The notes beneath the pieces were generated by a model that was given only the letters and a program-made list of their open reading frames with translations, had not been told where the DNA came from and made no database searches. From Alicyclobacillus hesperidum (GTDB taxonomy: Bacteria; Bacillota; Bacilli; Alicyclobacillales; Alicyclobacillaceae): a stretch of DNA of 62,203 nucleotides. Numbering within the stretch: position 1 is the stretch's first letter; each line of letters opens with the position of its first letter. Position numbers and translations under genes: made by a program. Positions 12,034 through 22,453 of the stretch are shown here, one piece after another. Location: assembly GCF_900107035.1 (NCBI RefSeq), contig NZ_FNOJ01000018.1, positions 1 through 62,203 on the forward strand, written 5' to 3'.

Positions 12034-12684
12034 ATGAAAAAAGTGGTCGCAACCGGACGTACGGTTGAAGAGGCGATTACATCGGCGCTTGTCCGCCTTG
12101 GCGTCTCGAGATCGCAGGCGGAGATTCGCGTGATTTCTGAGCCGGTAAAGGGGTTCTTTGGATTTATCGGTGGCAGGGATGCTGAGGTGGAGGTTTGTGT
12201 TATGGAGACTCCGCTTGATATGGCCAAGGAGTTCTTGCACGGCCTGCTCGAGAAAATGGGGATCTCCGCAGATGTCACGGCCGAGAATCAGTTGACAGAG
12301 GATGGGGCAGTACCTTTAGCCATAACGTGTGCAGAAGATGCGCTACCGATTGTGATTGGACGTCACGGATCGACGCTTGACTCGATGCAGTACCTGGTCA
12401 ATCTCGTTGCAAATCGCAATGCCCATTCGGTGGTCAAATTTGCCGTAGATGCCGGGGGATACAGGCAACGTCGGCGAGAAAACTTGCGACGCATGGCTGA
12501 CCAGGCGGTGGACCGAGCCGTCCGCTTAGGCCGGCCGGTTTCATTAGAAGCGATGCCGTCTGCGGATCGCAAATGGATTCACACATATCTGCAAGGGCGG
12601 GACGATATTACGACGTTGAGTGAAGGTCAAGAACCGTACCGACGAGTGAAGGTGGCGCCTAAGCGGAATCATTTTGTCGATTGA
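12034..12684 (+). CDS. khpB: RNA-binding protein KhpB (Jag/EloR)
   Basis: A 216-residue protein with the three Jag parts: N-terminal Jag domain (KKVVATGRTVEEAITSAL, ending VKGFFGFIGG), a KH domain (about residues 70-150, with VIGRHGSTLDSMQYLVN replacing a standard GxxG loop), and an R3H domain (about 150-210; ADRKWIHTYLQ includes the RxxxH motif). It binds RNA and, in other Firmicutes, influences cell elongation together with KhpA. The position right after yidC is conserved. Confidence 0.93.
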   Translation: MKKVVATGRTVEEAITSALVRLGVSRSQAEIRVISEPVKGFFGFIGGRDAEVEVCVMETPLDMAKEFLHGLLEKMGISADVTAENQLTEDGAVPLAITCAEDALPIVIGRHGSTLDSMQYLVNLVANRNAHSVVKFAVDAGGYRQRRRENLRRMADQAVDRAVRLGRPVSLEAMPSADRKWIHTYLQGRDDITTLSEGQEPYRRVKVAPKRNHFVD

Positions 12685-12736
12685 CGGAGTCAACGGAGAG
12701 TTGAACCGTTGGATAGAACTGAACGATTTTCGAGTG

Positions 12737-12761
12737 ACCCCGCTGCGAAGTGGGGTTTCTT
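12737..12761 (+). terminator. Weak terminator between khpB and mnmE
   Basis: A 7-bp stem (ACCCCGC/GTGGGGT, one G-U pair) with a TGCGAA loop is followed by TTCTT. It lies between the khpB stop and the mnmE ribosome-binding site. Confidence 0.45.
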
Positions 12762-12785
12762 GTTACGATGGGTGGAGGTGAGAGT

Positions 12786-14165
12786 GTGCAGGAGGATACC
12801 ATTGCGGCCATTGCAACGGCGATTGGCGAAGGCAGTGTTGGAATTGTTCGTGTCAGTGGTGAGATGGCGAAGTCTATTGGCGAGAAGCTGGTGCGTACCC
12901 CATCTGGGAAGCCGATACGATTGGCTCGGCGCAACATACGCTATGGCCGGGTTGTGCAGCCAGATTCGGAAGATCCACTCGATGAGGCAATCGTCCTGTG
13001 GATGCCTGGTCCGCACAGTTACACGGGTGAGGACGTACTTGAGTTGCAAGTGCACGGAGGTGTGCATGTGTTGCAATCCGTTCTTGCGGCATGTCTCGCG
13101 GCCGGTGCTCGCATGGCGGAGCCAGGGGAGTTTACAAAGCGAGCATTTCTCAATGGACGCATGGACTTGTCACAAGCCGAAGCCGTGATCGACTTAATCC
13201 GAGCCAAGACCGAATTTGCGGGCAAAATGGCGTTGCGTCAAGTGGAGGGTCGCTTTGGTGACGAGGTGCGATCCATTCGCAAGGAGTTACTGACCCTGCA
13301 AGCACATGTCGAGGTAACGATTGATTATCCAGAACACGATGTCGAAGACGTTGCGTGTCAACAGGTGCTGACTGTCGGCGAAGGCCTGTTAAAGCGGATA
13401 GACAAACTGATAGCCTCGGCAGCGCTCGGGCGAGTGTTGCGTGAAGGTGTCGCAACGGCCATCGTCGGGCGTCCGAATGTCGGTAAGTCGTCGCTGTTAA
13501 ACGCGCTGCTCCAGAGGGAGCGTGCGATTGTCACGGATATTCCAGGGACGACGCGGGATGTGCTCGAGGAATATATCAATCTGCGTGGCATCCCACTTAA
13601 ACTCATGGATACGGCTGGCATCCGGCAAACCGAAGATGTGGTCGAACGAATCGGTGTTGATCGATCACGCCAGTCGATGGCCGATGCTGAATTGGTCCTT
13701 CTCGTCTACGACGGCAGCCAGCTGCTAAATGAGGACGATCGTGCACTTGCAAGTGAAACGGGTAACATGCGGCGGATTGTTGTGGTGAACAAGTCTGACC
13801 GTGGAGTGCGACCCGAAACGCGAGCGTGGATCGAAGGGTTGGCGTCGGAGGGCGTCGTCTATCTTTCGGCGAAGACAGGAGAGGGCGTCGATTCACTTGC
13901 GGATCGCGTGATTGACGTGATTGAACGGGACATCGCTGTGGATATGGACGTGAGTTACATGGCGAATGCACGTCAGACGCAATTGTTACAATTGGCAAGG
14001 CAGGATTTGTCCTCTGCTATGGAGTCAGCTGCCGCAGGTGCTACACTCGACCTGGTAGCCGTTGCGCTGCAAGCGGCGTATGTCCAGCTTGGTTACGCGA
14101 TTGGCGAAGAAGCAGGGGAAGATTTATTGGACGAGATTTTCTCGCGATTTTGTCTAGGTAAATAG
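12786..14165 (+). CDS. mnmE: tRNA modification GTPase MnmE
   Basis: A 459-residue GTPase which, with MnmG, makes the carboxymethylaminomethyl (or related) modification of U34 in tRNA. The N-terminal folate-binding domain starts EDTIAAIATAIGEGSVGIVRVSG; the inserted G domain shows G1 GRPNVGKSSLLN, G2 TTRD in DIPGTTRD, G3 DTAG and G4 NKSD; the C-terminus ends in FCLGK with the catalytic cysteine. The GTG at 12786 is preceded by GGAGGTGA and gives the expected length; the frame extends further upstream. Next gene is its partner mnmG. Confidence 0.96.
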   Translation: MQEDTIAAIATAIGEGSVGIVRVSGEMAKSIGEKLVRTPSGKPIRLARRNIRYGRVVQPDSEDPLDEAIVLWMPGPHSYTGEDVLELQVHGGVHVLQSVLAACLAAGARMAEPGEFTKRAFLNGRMDLSQAEAVIDLIRAKTEFAGKMALRQVEGRFGDEVRSIRKELLTLQAHVEVTIDYPEHDVEDVACQQVLTVGEGLLKRIDKLIASAALGRVLREGVATAIVGRPNVGKSSLLNALLQRERAIVTDIPGTTRDVLEEYINLRGIPLKLMDTAGIRQTEDVVERIGVDRSRQSMADAELVLLVYDGSQLLNEDDRALASETGNMRRIVVVNKSDRGVRPETRAWIEGLASEGVVYLSAKTGEGVDSLADRVIDVIERDIAVDMDVSYMANARQTQLLQLARQDLSSAMESAAAGATLDLVAVALQAAYVQLGYAIGEEAGEDLLDEIFSRFCLGK

Positions 14166-14202
14166 AAAACGAGTTCTTAGTTTCGGAAAGAGGTGAATAC
14201 AG

Positions 14203-16089
14203 ATGCGATTTTTTGCCGGCGAATATGACGTGATTGTCATTGGTGCGGGCCATGCCGGTTGTGAGGCGGCCTTGGCTTCGGCACGGATGGGTTGTAAGAC
14301 ACTCTTGTTGACGATTAACTTGGATACCATCGCTTACATGCCGTGTAATCCGTCGATTGGTGGGCCTGCAAAGGGTATTGTCGTTCGTGAAATCGATGCG
14401 CTTGGTGGGCAAATGGCTCGCAACACAGACGCGACCTACATTCAGATGCGGATGTTAAACACGGGTAAGGGGCCTGCAGTTCAAGCATTGCGTGCACAAG
14501 CGGACAAGGCATATTACGCATTGAATATGAAGTGGACATTGGAGCGGACGGAGAACCTTGATCTGAAGCAAGCTTTGGTCGAAGAGTTACTGACGCAAAA
14601 TGGCGCTGTATATGGTGTCGTCACAAAGAGTGGGCAGGAGTTTCACGCAAAGGCAGTCGTCTTGACCACGGGAACGTATTTGCGCGGGCGTATTTTTATC
14701 GGGGATGTTTCGTATGAGAGTGGTCCAAATGGGCAGATGCCGGCAGTCAAACTATCGGACTCATTGCTTGATCTCGGTTTCCAACTGGTTCGCTTTAAGA
14801 CAGGCACACCCCCGCGAATCAATCGAAATTCTATCGACTTCAGCAAGTTAATTGCACAGCCCGGAGATCCAGTGCCCAAACACTTTTCATTCGACCCAGA
14901 CACGCCGATCCGCGAGCAGGTGCCATGTTGGCTTACCGGTACAACGGAAACAGGGCATTCCATCATCTTAGAAAATCTCGATCGCGCTCCGATGTACAGC
15001 GGCGAGATTAAAGGTACGGGTCCTCGCTATTGCCCCTCAATTGAGGACAAGGTGGTGCGTTTCCGCGACAGGCCGAGCCATCAGATCTTTTTGGAGCCAG
15101 AAGGGCCTAACACGTGCGAATGGTATGTACAGGGGCTGTCGACGAGTTTGCCTGAAGATGTGCAAATTCAGTTGTTGCATAGTATTCCTGGCCTCGAAAA
15201 GGCGGAGATGCTTCGGCCAGGGTACGCGATCGAATATGATGCCATCGTTCCGACACAGCTATGGCCGTCGTTGGAGACAAAGCGGGTCGCAGGACTGTTT
15301 ACGGCGGGCCAAATCAATGGCACGTCCGGCTATGAAGAAGCTGCAGGACAGGGTATTATGGCGGGCATCAACGCTGCGCGCAAGGTACAAGGCAAGGAAC
15401 CTGTTGTGCTATCGCGATCGGATGCGTATATCGCGGTGATGATTGACGATCTCGTCACCAAAGGCACGAATGAACCGTATCGGCTGCTGACATCACGAGC
15501 TGAATACAGGCTTTTGCTTAGGCACGATAATGCGGATCTACGGTTGATGGAGATTGGTTATCAGGTTGGGCTCTTACCGGAAAAGGCGTATAGCCGGATG
15601 ATGCGAAAGAGAGAGGGTATTGCACAAGAATTGCAACGGTTGTCAAGGACACGGGTTAAGCCGGCGGAGGCCAATCCGAAGCTGATAGAGTATGGTTCGC
15701 AGCCGTTGGAGGATGGGGCAACACTCGCTCAATTGCTTAAGCGACCGGAATTGACCTATGAGCAGGTAAGGGAGATGGATCCGACAGGTGGCGTTGAACT
15801 TGATCCTGAAGTACAGGAGCAAGTCGAGATTGAAATGAAGTACGCTGGGTATATCCAAAAGCAGGCCCAAGTAATTGAACGTCAGAAGCGTTTGGAAAAT
15901 CGGGTTCTGCCCGATGGTATCGATTATCCTTCGATCCGGGGATTGGCCAAGGAAGCTCGTGAAAAATTGTCGCGGATTCGACCGCGGACTGTGGGGCAGG
16001 CGTCGCGCATACCAGGCGTAACACCTGCAGATATTTCTATCCTGCTCGTCTATCTTGAATCGTACGAAGGACGTATGATGCATGGGTAA
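14203..16089 (+). CDS. mnmG: tRNA uridine-5-carboxymethylaminomethyl modification enzyme MnmG (GidA)
   Basis: A 628-residue FAD enzyme, partner of MnmE. The N-terminal dinucleotide-binding motif is [21 protein letters not shown]; the GidA signatures [12 protein letters not shown] and [12 protein letters not shown] are present, as is [16 protein letters not shown] near FAD. The C-terminal helical domain interacts with MnmE and tRNA. GAGGTG precedes the ATG. The stop overlaps the rsmG start by 8 nt. Confidence 0.97.
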   Translation: MRFFAGEYDVIVIGAGHAGCEAALASARMGCKTLLLTINLDTIAYMPCNPSIGGPAKGIVVREIDALGGQMARNTDATYIQMRMLNTGKGPAVQALRAQADKAYYALNMKWTLERTENLDLKQALVEELLTQNGAVYGVVTKSGQEFHAKAVVLTTGTYLRGRIFIGDVSYESGPNGQMPAVKLSDSLLDLGFQLVRFKTGTPPRINRNSIDFSKLIAQPGDPVPKHFSFDPDTPIREQVPCWLTGTTETGHSIILENLDRAPMYSGEIKGTGPRYCPSIEDKVVRFRDRPSHQIFLEPEGPNTCEWYVQGLSTSLPEDVQIQLLHSIPGLEKAEMLRPGYAIEYDAIVPTQLWPSLETKRVAGLFTAGQINGTSGYEEAAGQGIMAGINAARKVQGKEPVVLSRSDAYIAVMIDDLVTKGTNEPYRLLTSRAEYRLLLRHDNADLRLMEIGYQVGLLPEKAYSRMMRKREGIAQELQRLSRTRVKPAEANPKLIEYGSQPLEDGATLAQLLKRPELTYEQVREMDPTGGVELDPEVQEQVEIEMKYAGYIQKQAQVIERQKRLENRVLPDGIDYPSIRGLAKEAREKLSRIRPRTVGQASRIPGVTPADISILLVYLESYEGRMMHG

Positions 16090-16801
16090 TGACATGGAGT
16101 GGCTAGCGTGGCCCGTCGCGTTGAACGAGTTCCAGTTAAGGCAGTTTGCTCGTTATTATGAAATGCTTGTCGACTGGAATGAACGCATCAACTTGACCGG
16201 TATTGTTGATGAGGATGAGGTATATATCAAACACTTCTACGATAGTCTGGCTGTCGCAAAGCTACCTGTGTGGCAAGAGGCGGCAAGACAGGGGGGGCGT
16301 GCTATCGACATTGGGTCGGGAGCCGGCTTCCCTGGGATTCCGCTTGCGATTGCTTATCCCAACATGTCTTTTGTCTTATGCGATGCGCTTCAGAAGCGGA
16401 TTCACTTTTTGCAGGAAGTCTGTTCCGATCTCGGTTTGAATCACGTTGAGTGTGTTCATGGCAGATCAGAAGATATGGGTCGCGATTCAGCGTGGCGGGG
16501 TACATTTGATGTAGCTTTGGCAAGGGCCGTGGCACGTGCCAATGTGCTTATGGAGTATATGGCTCCTTTTCTGAGGCCCGGTGGTGCAGGCATCTGCTAT
16601 AAGGGACCCTCGTTTGTACATGAGGAGTTCGACGATGCAAAACGTGCCGCCACCAAGTTGCATTGTCGTCTACTGGATCCGTTGACATATGATTTGCCTC
16701 GGGGGTTAGGGAATCGGACATTCGCTTCATTTATCCAGCTGCAACTTGTGTCGAAGTCCTATCCCCGTCGAGCCGGTGTACCGAGTAAGCAGCCTTTGTG
16801 A
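16082..16801 (+). CDS. rsmG: 16S rRNA (guanine527-N7)-methyltransferase RsmG (GidB)
   Basis: A 239-residue SAM-dependent methyltransferase acting on G527 of 16S rRNA. Motif I is [17 protein letters not shown]; upstream is the family segment [10 protein letters not shown], and DVALARAVA lies in the catalytic region. The ATG at 16082 overlaps mnmG; an alternative ATG lies four codons later. The mnmE-mnmG-rsmG-noc order is typical of Bacilli. Confidence 0.95.
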   Translation: MGNDMEWLAWPVALNEFQLRQFARYYEMLVDWNERINLTGIVDEDEVYIKHFYDSLAVAKLPVWQEAARQGGRAIDIGSGAGFPGIPLAIAYPNMSFVLCDALQKRIHFLQEVCSDLGLNHVECVHGRSEDMGRDSAWRGTFDVALARAVARANVLMEYMAPFLRPGGAGICYKGPSFVHEEFDDAKRAATKLHCRLLDPLTYDLPRGLGNRTFASFIQLQLVSKSYPRRAGVPSKQPL

Positions 16802-16956
16802 CATGTGAACGACACGGTATGTCGAATCGTGTCAGTTCCGTGAGTCTTTTGTAAATATATGAGAACGTTTGTCACCATGAAGGAATCCGGGGCTTATATG
16901 GTGAATTCGACAATGAGTGTCGATACTCGTTTGTTGATCGGAATTGAGGGGTCATC

Positions 16957-17799
16957 ATGAGGGAATCTTGGGGACGATTCATCAGTCTGCGCGATTCCGG
17001 CAGCGCGAATGCACAGACGCAGGTAGTGGATATCCCTGTCCAAAACATTGTGTCGAATCCATATCAGCCACGCACCATCTTTAATCAAGAAGCGATTGAA
17101 GAGTTGGCGAAAACGATTCACACACACGGCGTCATCCAGCCGATTGTCGTTCGAAAGAAAGGTAATGTGTACGAGTTGATCGCGGGGGAACGTCGCTTGC
17201 GGGCGGTACGCCATCTTGGTTGGTCGACGATTCCAGCGATTGTACGCGACATGAACGATGCGCAAACGGCTTCAGCCGCGTTGATTGAAAATTTACAACG
17301 GGAAGGACTCACGCCTATTGAAGAGGCGGTGGCTTATCAGCAGTTGCTTGAACTGCACGGTTTGACACAGGAGAGCCTTGCACAACGATTGGGCAAGGGA
17401 CAATCTACGATTGCAAACAAATTGCGTCTTTTGCATTTGCCGGACACGGTACAGCAGGCTCTGCTAACCAAGCAGATCACGGAACGCCACGCACGTGCTT
17501 TGCTAGCCTTACCAACCGAGGAAATGCAGATTGAACTGTTAAATGAGTGTTTGGAAAAAGGTTGGAACGTCAAACAGATGGAAGAACGCGTAAAAGCCAA
17601 GCTTACTTCGCTGGAGACGGCGGGGGGCAAGCGTTCTAAAACGCGCCGACGTGCACTATCGAAAGATGTGCGTTTGGCAGTGAATACGATACGTCAGTCA
17701 CTGGAAATGATTCAGCAGACTGGCCTCGACGTCGTGTGTGAAGAATCAGATGAAGAGGCGTTCTATCAGTTTACGATTCGTGTACCTAAGTCGGTGTGA
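16957..17799 (+). CDS. noc: Nucleoid occlusion protein Noc
   Basis: A 280-residue ParB-family CTPase-like protein that blocks division over the nucleoid. It matches B. subtilis Noc in layout: an N-terminal amphipathic segment ([11 protein letters not shown]) of the type that targets the membrane, ParB boxes [21 protein letters not shown] and ALIENLQRE, then a helix-turn-helix [17 protein letters not shown] and the Noc-type tail [22 protein letters not shown]. Being distinct from Spo0J and placed between rsmG and soj supports Noc rather than a second ParB. Confidence 0.93.
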   Translation: MRESWGRFISLRDSGSANAQTQVVDIPVQNIVSNPYQPRTIFNQEAIEELAKTIHTHGVIQPIVVRKKGNVYELIAGERRLRAVRHLGWSTIPAIVRDMNDAQTASAALIENLQREGLTPIEEAVAYQQLLELHGLTQESLAQRLGKGQSTIANKLRLLHLPDTVQQALLTKQITERHARALLALPTEEMQIELLNECLEKGWNVKQMEERVKAKLTSLETAGGKRSKTRRRALSKDVRLAVNTIRQSLEMIQQTGLDVVCEESDEEAFYQFTIRVPKSV

Positions 17800-17856
17800 T
17801 GTGTACACGTTTCCTGACTATTGAAATCATACCCTTTTATCTTCGGTTTGCGTGAA

Positions 17857-17875
17857 AGCGGCCGTAAAGGCCGCT
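17857..17875 (+). terminator. Hairpin after noc
   Basis: A 7-bp stem AGCGGCC/GGCCGCT with a 5-nt loop lies 58 bp past the noc stop. It has no T-run, so termination is uncertain. Confidence 0.35.
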
Positions 17876-18018
17876 GATTCGCAATCTCTTTCCCCTGGGT
17901 GTATGCTAGAATGCGTTGTTTTCTCCATACTTTTTTCGCCACATCCAATCCGTTTTGAAGTAGAATGATAAAAGTCCGTGACGTTTGGTCACCCACGTAT
18001 TAGTAAGGAGGACTGTTT

Positions 18019-18786
18019 GTGTCCAACGCCCGTGTTATCGCCATTGCAAATCAAAAAGGTGGCGTGGGGAAGACGACAACTGCAGTCAACCTTGGCGCGT
18101 GTTTAGCAACACTGAATCAGCGCGTCTTGCTCATTGACATCGATCCGCAAGGAAATACCACGTCTGGCGTCGGGATTAACAAGGCGGATGTGAAGTACTG
18201 TGTGTACGATGTCATTATCAACGACGTCGCGATGGCGGATGCGATTATGCCGTCAGGGTTGGAAAATTTGTCGCTTCTGCCTGCAACCATTCAGCTCGCC
18301 GGTGCCGAAATTGAATTGGTGCCGACGATTTCACGCGAAGTTCGCTTGCGGCGTGCTATTCAAACCATGCGCAATCAGTACGACTATATCGTGATCGATT
18401 GCCCACCATCACTCGGGTTGTTGACCGTAAACGCCTTGACGGCCGCGGACTCCGTGATGATTCCGATTCAGTGCGAGTACTACGCGCTAGAAGGCTTGAG
18501 TCAATTACTCAACACCGTGCGCTTGGTGCAAAAGCATCTGAATACTTCACTTGAGGTCGAGGGTGTCGTATTGACTATGCTGGATGCGCGGACCAATCTG
18601 GGTTTGCAGGTGATTGAGGATGTTAAGAAATTCTTTCGCGATAAGGTGTACAAGACGATTATTCCACGGAATGTTCGTTTGAGTGAAGCGCCAAGTCATG
18701 GTCGACCTATTATTCACTATGATCCAAAGTCACGTGGAGCCGAATCCTACATGGAATTGGCGAAGGAAGTGATAGGGCGTGACTAA
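18019..18786 (+). CDS. soj: Chromosome partitioning ATPase ParA (Soj)
   Basis: A 255-residue ParA-family ATPase with the deviant Walker A KGGVGKTTTAVNLG, a Walker A' region (LLIDIDPQGNTT) and Walker B YIVIDCPPSLG. Soj works with Spo0J in origin segregation and regulates DnaA. The GTG start has AAGGAGGA upstream. It overlaps spo0J by 8 nt, giving a coupled soj-spo0J operon. Confidence 0.96.
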   Translation: MSNARVIAIANQKGGVGKTTTAVNLGACLATLNQRVLLIDIDPQGNTTSGVGINKADVKYCVYDVIINDVAMADAIMPSGLENLSLLPATIQLAGAEIELVPTISREVRLRRAIQTMRNQYDYIVIDCPPSLGLLTVNALTAADSVMIPIQCEYYALEGLSQLLNTVRLVQKHLNTSLEVEGVVLTMLDARTNLGLQVIEDVKKFFRDKVYKTIIPRNVRLSEAPSHGRPIIHYDPKSRGAESYMELAKEVIGRD

Positions 18787-19630
18787 ACGTGGTTTGGGGC
18801 GCGGATTAGATGCTTTGATTCCGCAATTGAGTGTCTCGGATGAGGACAAGGTTGTGTCCGTTGACATCCGCGATTTGAGACCAAATCCGTATCAACCTCG
18901 ACGGACGTTTAACGAAGAGAAGCTTCAAGAGCTATCCAATTCGATTAAAGAGCACGGGATCATTCAACCGCTGATCGTGCGTAAGAGTGAGATTAAGGGT
19001 TTTGACATTGTGGCAGGTGAACGTCGCTTTCGTGCCGCCAAGCTTGCTGGACTGCAGGTTGTTCCTGCGGTGGTTCGCGACTTTAGCGATGTCCTTCTCA
19101 TGGAGATTGCGTTAATCGAGAACTTGCAACGTGAAGATTTGAATCCCATTGAAATTGCAGACGCATATGCCAACTTAATCGAAAAGTGCGATCTGACTCA
19201 AGACGAGTTGGCAAAGCGCGTTGGCCAGAGCCGCAGTCATATCACCAATATGCTGCGTTTATTACAATTGCCGAGTGAGATTCAAGATATGGTTTCACGT
19301 GGAACATTGTCGATGGGACACGCTCGAGCGTTGCTTTCTGTCGAAGATACTGACTTGCAGTTAGGTTTAGCGGAGCAAGCAGTGCGGGAAGAGTGGAGTG
19401 TTCGCAAATTAGAAACCGTGATTTACGAACCGAAGAAGAAAGTTTCACGTGAAACAAAATCAAATAACCTACCGGCCGAGTTTAGACGGTATCAAGAACA
19501 GGTGCAAGCATATCTCGGTACATCAGTCCGTATACAACAGGGGAAAAAGCGGGGGAAAATCGAGATCGAGTATTTCTCGGATGAAGACTTGAAACGCATT
19601 ATGGATTTAATGCTTTTGCATGCACCATGA
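18779..19630 (+). CDS. spo0J: Chromosome partitioning protein ParB (Spo0J)
   Basis: A 283-residue ParB CTPase: N-terminal RGLGRGLDALIP (ParA-stimulating segment), CTP-binding motifs NPYQPRRTF, DIVAGERRFRAA and [30 protein letters not shown], and a C-terminal dimerisation domain. It nucleates on parS, spreads and loads SMC. A near-perfect parS lies inside its own gene, as in B. subtilis. The start GTG lies within the end of soj. Confidence 0.96.
   Translation: MTKRGLGRGLDALIPQLSVSDEDKVVSVDIRDLRPNPYQPRRTFNEEKLQELSNSIKEHGIIQPLIVRKSEIKGFDIVAGERRFRAAKLAGLQVVPAVVRDFSDVLLMEIALIENLQREDLNPIEIADAYANLIEKCDLTQDELAKRVGQSRSHITNMLRLLQLPSEIQDMVSRGTLSMGHARALLSVEDTDLQLGLAEQAVREEWSVRKLETVIYEPKKKVSRETKSNNLPAEFRRYQEQVQAYLGTSVRIQQGKKRGKIEIEYFSDEDLKRIMDLMLLHAP
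19441..19456 (+). promoter_or_regulatory. parS: parS centromere site inside spo0J
   Basis: AGTTTCACGTGAAACA matches the ParB-site consensus TGTTNCACGTGAAACA at every fixed position but the first. A parS within spo0J is known in B. subtilis. Confidence 0.92.
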
Positions 19631-19680
19631 ATCTGAAGCTTGCTGTAACGGCTTTGGTTTGTAAAGGCTGAGGTGAACCT

Positions 19681-20388
19681 ATGTTTCTATTCGGGACGAT
19701 CGTGGACGCATTAGCCATCATCCTAGGTACGACGATAGGTGTGATGCTTCCAAAGATTCCGGACCGAATGCGCGATACGGTAACTAAGGGACTTGCACTC
19801 TGCGTGATCATCATTGGTCTTAGTATGGCTCTCAGCGATATGTCCGACATCCTGTTAATCATTATCTCTATCGTTGCTGGTTCGATTCTGGGGGAGCTAT
19901 TGAACATAGAGGGCGGATTGAACAGGGTTGCACATCGACTGGAGCGAGCGGTTACGCGAATATATCGTGGGCCCATTGCAGAAGGTTTTATTTCAGCGAC
20001 TCTGTTGTATTGTATCGGTTCTATGGCGATTGTCGGCGCTATCCAGGACGGGATCCAAGGTGAGTACCGCACATTGCTCGCCAAGTCGATGTTAGACGGT
20101 TTTATGGCGGTTGTCTTATCTTCTACACTTGGTTTGGGCGTTGGTCTATCAGCCATTCCGGTGTTTTTGTATCAAGGCACAATTGCCTTCGTCTCACACT
20201 TGGTCGGCAATGTACTGAATACACCGATGTTTATCGACACCGTTACGGCAACCGGGGGCCTCTTGATTGTTGCAATAGGCTTGAATATCAGCGGGTTAAC
20301 AAAAATCGCTGTCGGTAATATGCTGCCCGCTATCGTACTGGCGCCTCTCTGTAAAGAGATTGTGCATGCCATCCACGCCTTTTGGTGA
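19681..20388 (+). CDS. DUF554 family membrane protein
   Basis: A 235-residue, very hydrophobic protein with about seven membrane segments and the DUF554 start GTIVDALAIILGTTIGVMLPKIP. Internal features such as GSILGELLNIEG and YCIGSMAIVGAIQDG are typical. Homologues (YdfK, YqgA) are uncharacterised transporter-like proteins. GAGGTG precedes the ATG. It follows spo0J by 50 bp on the same strand. Confidence 0.85.
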   Translation: MFLFGTIVDALAIILGTTIGVMLPKIPDRMRDTVTKGLALCVIIIGLSMALSDMSDILLIIISIVAGSILGELLNIEGGLNRVAHRLERAVTRIYRGPIAEGFISATLLYCIGSMAIVGAIQDGIQGEYRTLLAKSMLDGFMAVVLSSTLGLGVGLSAIPVFLYQGTIAFVSHLVGNVLNTPMFIDTVTATGGLLIVAIGLNISGLTKIAVGNMLPAIVLAPLCKEIVHAIHAFW

Positions 20389-20538
20389 CATTGTAGCCCG
20401 ATCTGGGTTGGCTAATACAACCAATGATTGGATGATGCAAGGATTGGCGATCACGCTATACTACAACCGTTTGCGAATTCGGGGGTTATCTGCAATCCAT
20501 CCAGTATGTATCCTTTTGCGAAAGGACGAAACGTTACA

Positions 20539-21057
20539 ATGAACTTAGCTTCTCTTCAACCGTACACCCTGGATATCGCGTTAGCGAGCGGTGCAGTGGC
20601 CATTATTTGTTTTATCCTTGCGGTGTCCAGTTTGGCGCGTGCCTCAAGTTTGCGTCGCAAGCTTAACCGATTGCGGGAGATCAGTTCGGCCGCGGATTTG
20701 GAACAGGTCTTTACGGAGACCAAAGATGCTGTGCAATCGCTGCAAGCGCAACTGGATGCTGCCAAGGTGCATATCTCCCAGTTGGAGAAAGCCTTGAACA
20801 AAAAGGTCTCCACTCCTGTGATTCGTCGTTACAATGCGTTTTCAGAGGTAGGTAGCGATTTAAGTTATTCAGTTGCATTCCTCGACGACCAGGGGGATGG
20901 TGTCGTTTTGACATCTATCTATGGCCGAGAAGATTCTGTAACGTATGGCAAGCCAATCGAAGCAGGAGAATCTCCATACCTTCTGACAGAGGAGGAGCAA
21001 AGCGTGATTTCCGGCGCGATGGGGACTTTGGAGCGCCAGCCAGCGAGAATTTCATAA
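20539..21057 (+). CDS. DUF4446 family protein
   Basis: About 172 residues: one N-terminal membrane segment (ALASGAVAIICFILAVSSLA), a coiled coil (about 35-90, SLRRKLNRLREI through LNKKV), then a small C-terminal domain (IRRYNAFSEVGSDLSYSVAFLDDQGDGVVL) that marks the DUF4446 family often found beside ParB genes in Firmicutes. No function is established. The frame extends upstream, but the ATG at 20539 gives the family N-terminus and has AAAGGACG before it. Confidence 0.8.
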   Translation: MNLASLQPYTLDIALASGAVAIICFILAVSSLARASSLRRKLNRLREISSAADLEQVFTETKDAVQSLQAQLDAAKVHISQLEKALNKKVSTPVIRRYNAFSEVGSDLSYSVAFLDDQGDGVVLTSIYGREDSVTYGKPIEAGESPYLLTEEEQSVISGAMGTLERQPARIS

Positions 21058-21089
21058 CTGTCATTGCAAATTGTACAATGTCGCCTTGT

Positions 21090-21122
21090 GGGGATGTGAA
21101 CACGCTGTTTGTTCACATCCCC
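21090..21122. terminator. Long hairpin between the convergent DUF4446 and yyaC genes
   Basis: A perfect 12-bp stem (GGGGATGTGAAC/GTTCACATCCCC) with a 9-nt loop overlaps the yyaC stop codon. It can fold from either strand. No T-tract is present, so strength is uncertain. Confidence 0.5.
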
Positions 21123-21724
21123 ATTCGCATTGCTACGGAGTGTTGCCACTTTTGAAGACTCGACGATAATGCCTGTACCACGATGTCCGACATGCGCATG
21201 ACAATACCAAGTCGCGTGTTTTGTAACACGAAGTACTCCATGAAGCCACTGACATTCACAATTCCTGTAATGGTTACGTCCCCAAACTCCGGTAAAACCT
21301 TTTTAACGCCGGCCCCGGGACGCAAGGGACCGCGTTCCACGGCAATGTGACCGACGTGATCGAACTTGCCAAGGCAGGCGTCGATTGCGATGATGAAAGG
21401 TCGTTCGTGATACATGGTCTCGATCCGTTCCAAAGTTGCACTCAAATTGACGGCGTGCACCGGCTCGTCCAAAGTACCGAATATGTCGATGAAGGGAATG
21501 CGGAGATTGTGGCCAAGGCGTGAACCGATAATGGGACCGAATGCATCACCTGTCGATCGATCTGTACCAACACAAACAATAAGAATGCGTTGTGACTGAA
21601 CAGAACCAAGAATGCCATCCAAATAGGCCTCGAGTTTGTCTGCCGCGAAGGTGTCTTCCAAGGAAACGCGGCCGATCACGTCCCCGATTTCAACTGATGG
21701 AGACTCTATCTGCCGATTGTTCAC
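21113..21724 (-). CDS. yyaC: Sporulation protein YyaC (DUF1256, GPR-like fold)
   Basis: A 203-residue protein of the YyaC family, distantly related to the germination protease and hydrogenase-maturation proteases. LIVCVGTDRSTGDAFGPIIGSRL, FGTLDEPVHAVNL and IIAIDACLG are the family motifs. Its role in sporulation is poorly defined. The GTG at 21724 is preceded by GGGGG at good spacing and is preferred over the ATG six codons upstream. It lies next to the parAB region, as in Bacillus, and supports a spore-forming host. Confidence 0.9.
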   Translation of the reverse strand: MNNRQIESPSVEIGDVIGRVSLEDTFAADKLEAYLDGILGSVQSQRILIVCVGTDRSTGDAFGPIIGSRLGHNLRIPFIDIFGTLDEPVHAVNLSATLERIETMYHERPFIIAIDACLGKFDHVGHIAVERGPLRPGAGVKKVLPEFGDVTITGIVNVSGFMEYFVLQNTRLGIVMRMSDIVVQALSSSLQKWQHSVAMRMGM

Positions 21725-21817
21725 GGGATATCCCCCTAGCATGGAATATTCCCAGTATACGTAGGCGTACCATCAACTATACCTGTCCAAGATTCCTGTA
21801 AATTAGGGGAGACAAGC

Positions 21818-22426
21818 GTGATCGATTTGTGTTTATTCGCGGAGGCCTGCTGGATTTGGCTGTGGATTCGAACGAAGCAAACAGAGCAGGCACTTCTGTA
21901 TGTGGCGGCCATCTTGACCTCGATGTATGTGGCTGTACACCTGACGCCATGGTTTGTACGAACGTTCATTGAAACAGGGTCGGCTTTCTCATGGCTTATG
22001 CAGGAGATATCCCTAAATACCCACGCCGTAGGGTGGATGCAACATGTGGTACCCTCTGTTCCTGCTTCGAATGCTGATGCATCGTCCTATTCAAGATGGC
22101 TAAGCATACAGGTACTCCATGTGTTGATCACCATTATGATGGCTTGGGCTGTCTTTATGGTCTTTGTTGCGGTGGACTCGGTTGCAGAGGCGATTTGGGA
22201 TGTGCCACAACATGCTCAACATTTTGTGGGAGAGCGGTTGTTTCGCAATCTTGCCGCGACGTTTGCTGGCTTATGGGTTGCAGCTACTACGCTGTGCTTG
22301 CTCGTGACATTAGACTGGATACAACCGCTTCAGTCAATCGCCAAGTATGCGATTGCTTCGCTGAGTTATCAAGGCTTGGACATCCTTCTGCGTGCCCTAC
22401 CAGGTCTGCGTATTATGATATCATGA
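21818..22426 (+). CDS. Membrane protein, possibly CvpA-like
   Basis: A 202-residue protein with four likely membrane segments (about residues 5-17, 24-48, 97-122 and 140-165). The layout, with a short first helix, a second at ALLYVAAILTSMYVAVHLTPW and two later helices, recalls the CvpA family, but I see no decisive motif. GTG start with AGGGGAGA upstream. It precedes the mechanosensitive channel gene on the same strand by 27 bp, suggesting an envelope operon. Confidence 0.55.
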   Translation: MIDLCLFAEACWIWLWIRTKQTEQALLYVAAILTSMYVAVHLTPWFVRTFIETGSAFSWLMQEISLNTHAVGWMQHVVPSVPASNADASSYSRWLSIQVLHVLITIMMAWAVFMVFVAVDSVAEAIWDVPQHAQHFVGERLFRNLAATFAGLWVAATTLCLLVTLDWIQPLQSIAKYAIASLSYQGLDILLRALPGLRIMIS

Positions 22427-22453
22427 GCATAATGCGGGACAGGGGGTGGACGA